From Bacteroidales bacterium (GTDB lineage: Bacteria; Bacteroidota; Bacteroidia; Bacteroidales; UBA932), in the NCBI GenBank assembly GCA_017458145.1, contig JAFTGA010000026.1:1-36684 (forward strand): a stretch of DNA of 36,684 nucleotides, read 5' to 3'. Below are positions 35,049-36,684 of the stretch, piece by piece. A program made the translations under genes and the position numbers. The stretch's first letter is position 1, and every line of letters starts with the position of its first letter. The notes beneath the pieces were generated by a model. It did no database searches. It was not told the DNA's origin and saw nothing but the letters and a program-made list of their open reading frames with translations.

Positions 35049-35445
35049 TCTCCCGGATCAGGGCGTAGAGTTGCGGGAAACGGTCCCGCAGCACGACAGG
35101 ACGCCCTTCGTCGAGGAAGCAGTGGGTGCTCGAAGCAGAGCAGACCAGCTTGCCGGCGACCTTCATCACATACGCGAAACTGATCTTCAGTTCGCTCATT
35201 TCCGCCACCTTCACTTCGATCTCGATGAGGTCCTTGAAGGTGGTGGTTCTTTTGTAGTTGCAGCTCAGCGACACGACGGGGGAGACGATTCCCTCGGCCT
35301 CCATCCGCTCGAAGCCGTAGCCCAGCTGGTCCATCCAGTCGATGCGGGCCTCTTCCATGAAGCGGATGTAGTTGGAATGGTGCGTGACGCCCATCCGGTC
35401 GCATTCGTAGTATTTGACTTCGTGCAGGTAGGGCTTGACTTCCAT
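35041..35445 (-). CDS. YbgC-like acyl-CoA thioesterase (hotdog fold)
   Basis: The 134-residue protein has the 4-hydroxybenzoyl-CoA thioesterase signature: YYECDRMGVTHHSNYIRFMEEAR, with the likely catalytic Asp16 and His23. The following strands RTTTFKDLIEIEV and ISFAYVMKV suit a single hotdog domain. YbgC-type enzymes hydrolyse short-chain or phospholipid-linked acyl-CoA thioesters in the cytoplasm; the substrate here is unknown. It lies 4 bases downstream of nadE on the minus strand and converges with the lipoprotein gene. Confidence 0.88.
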   Translation of the reverse strand: MEVKPYLHEVKYYECDRMGVTHHSNYIRFMEEARIDWMDQLGYGFERMEAEGIVSPVVSLSCNYKRTTTFKDLIEIEVKVAEMSELKISFAYVMKVAGKLVCSASSTHCFLDEGRPVVLRDRFPQLYALIRETI

Positions 35446-35449
35446 AGGG

Positions 35450-36684
35450 CTAATCTGTCAGGTTCCAGACGGTCTCGAGGTCGGAGGGCATCCGCCAGTC
35501 GCCGCGCGGCGAGAGCGACACGGAGCCGACCTTGGGGCCGTCCGGCAGGCAGGAACGCTTGAACTGCTGGCGGAAGAAGCGCTTGAGGAAGGTCTCTAGC
35601 CATTTGCGGATCGTGGCGTCGTCATAGACGCCGGCGAAGGCCTTGCGGGCCAGGAACAACAGTTTGTCCGGGTCGGCGCCGGAACGGAAGAAGTGGTACA
35701 GGAAGAAATCGTGCAGTTCGTAAGGGCCGACGGTGTCTTCGGTCTTCTGGGCGATCTTGCCCTCCTTGTCGGCAGGAAGCAACTCCGGGCTGATGGGCGT
35801 GTCCACGATGTCGAGCAGGGTCTTGTGGATGTCGCCCGTGGTGTCGAACCGGTTGTCGGCGGCCCAGCGGACCAGCGTCCGAACGAGCGTCTTGGGAACG
35901 CTGCCGTTGACCCCGTACATGGACATGTGATCGCCGTTGTAGGTGCACCAGCCGAGGGCGAGCTCCGAAAGGTCACCGGTGCCGACGACGATGCCGCCTT
36001 CCTTGCCGGCGATATCCATGAGGAGTTGCGTGCGTTCGCGCGCCTGGCTGTTCTCGTAGGTTACATCATAGTTGTCTGCATCTATTCCTAAATCACTGAA
36101 ATGCTGCAAGCATGCTTCTGCTATGCTGATTTCGCGAATAGTGATCCCCAAGAATTTCATCAGGTTTGTAGCATTGGTATAGGTTCTTCCTGTCGTACCA
36201 AATCCAGGCATCGTTATGCCAACAATTCCTTTCCGGCTCAAGCCCAATGCATCAAATGTCCGTACACATACCAGAAGAGCCAATGTTGAATCCAATCCGC
36301 CGCTAATTCCCACTACAGCCGTTTCGGCATGCGTATGAAGCATACGCTTGGCCAAGCCCTCCATTTGGATATTGATAATTTCTTCACATCGTCTGTCAAG
36401 TGCATTTCCTTTTGGAACAAATGGATATGGATTCACTCGCCGTGACAATCTGAAATGGGCATAGTCTGCAAGAAATTCTGATTCCACCCGAACATATTCC
36501 CCTCGATGTTGATATGGCAAAGAACTGGTCATAAAGGTAGTATTCTGCCGCCTTTCGTTTCTCAGTCTATCTACGTCAACATCCGACACCACAAGCTGAG
36601 GTTCCAAGCTAAAGCGCTTCGCTTCAGCCAACAAACGCCCTGCCTCATAAATAAAGCCCCTTCCACTGAACACCACATCCTGCG
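35450..36684 (-). CDS. nadE: Glutamine-dependent NAD+ synthetase, N-terminus cut by window edge
   Basis: The frame stays open to the window edge, so the gene begins outside. The visible ~411 residues contain the end of the nitrilase-like glutaminase domain ([22 protein letters not shown]). The whole ATP-pyrophosphatase synthetase domain follows: PPi loop [11 protein letters not shown] (about 124-134 counted from GTG 36676), [37 protein letters not shown] and TPISPELLP. It amidates deamido-NAD+ using ammonia from glutamine. The GTG at 36676 is not the true start. The coding sequence between ~36060 and the edge is much more AT-rich than 35450-36060, an abrupt break inside one intact reading frame. 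Confidence 0.93.
   Translation of the reverse strand, partial: QDVVFSGRGFIYEAGRLLAEAKRFSLEPQLVVSDVDVDRLRNERRQNTTFMTSSLPYQHRGEYVRVESEFLADYAHFRLSRRVNPYPFVPKGNALDRRCEEIINIQMEGLAKRMLHTHAETAVVGISGGLDSTLALLVCVRTFDALGLSRKGIVGITMPGFGTTGRTYTNATNLMKFLGITIREISIAEACLQHFSDLGIDADNYDVTYENSQARERTQLLMDIAGKEGGIVVGTGDLSELALGWCTYNGDHMSMYGVNGSVPKTLVRTLVRWAADNRFDTTGDIHKTLLDIVDTPISPELLPADKEGKIAQKTEDTVGPYELHDFFLYHFFRSGADPDKLLFLARKAFAGVYDDATIRKWLETFLKRFFRQQFKRSCLPDGPKVGSVSLSPRGDWRMPSDLETVWNLTD

Overview
The window reads as chromosomal DNA from a Bacteroidota (probably Bacteroidales) bacterium with a GC-rich core genome. This is an inference from the gene families, the lipoprotein signals, weak or absent Shine-Dalgarno sites and a Bacteroidota-type -7 element (TATATTTG at 34532-34539). 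No ribosomal RNA or tRNA gene is present to fix the taxonomy. There is no gene-free stretch longer than about 235 bases (7674-7908).

Region 1 (1-6994) is a defence locus with lower GC than the rest. It holds the tail of one hsdS (specificity) gene, a second hsdS interrupted by one in-frame TAA at 697-699, and a third, half-length hsdS cassette. A GmrSD/DUF262-type nuclease and a full-length HsdR follow, and hsdM must lie outside the window. Two perfect repeats (25 bp and 24 bp) bracket the first target-recognition domain in both the second and third hsdS copies. This looks like a donor cassette arrangement for exchanging DNA specificity, and it is the most notable structure here.

Region 2 (7099-11557) is a miscellaneous plus-strand stretch. 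It carries a small Cys-containing protein overlapping a C_GCAxxG_C_C-type redox protein, an aminoglycoside-phosphotransferase-fold kinase overlapping an exported cyclohexadienyl-dehydratase-like protein, a flavin reductase-like domain behind a lipoprotein signal, and a DUF418 membrane protein.

Region 3 (11667-34451) is an amino acid biosynthesis supercluster. On the minus strand lie thrA, thrB, thrC and asd (aspartate to threonine). Divergently, on the plus strand, 14 genes run with overlaps or gaps of at most 25 bases: ilvD, ilvB, ilvN, ilvC, leuA, leuC, leuD, a LeuA/CimA-like synthase, leuB, ilvE, an unassigned aminotransferase, metX, lysC and lysA. Together these cover valine and leucine synthesis, the committed threonine and methionine steps, the first and last lysine steps, and probably isoleucine via citramalate, since no threonine deaminase gene is seen.

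Region 4 (34532-36684) holds a small lipoprotein with its own promoter, then on the minus strand a YbgC-like thioesterase and a 5'-truncated NAD+ synthetase. The NAD+ synthetase changes base composition abruptly inside the gene near 36060.
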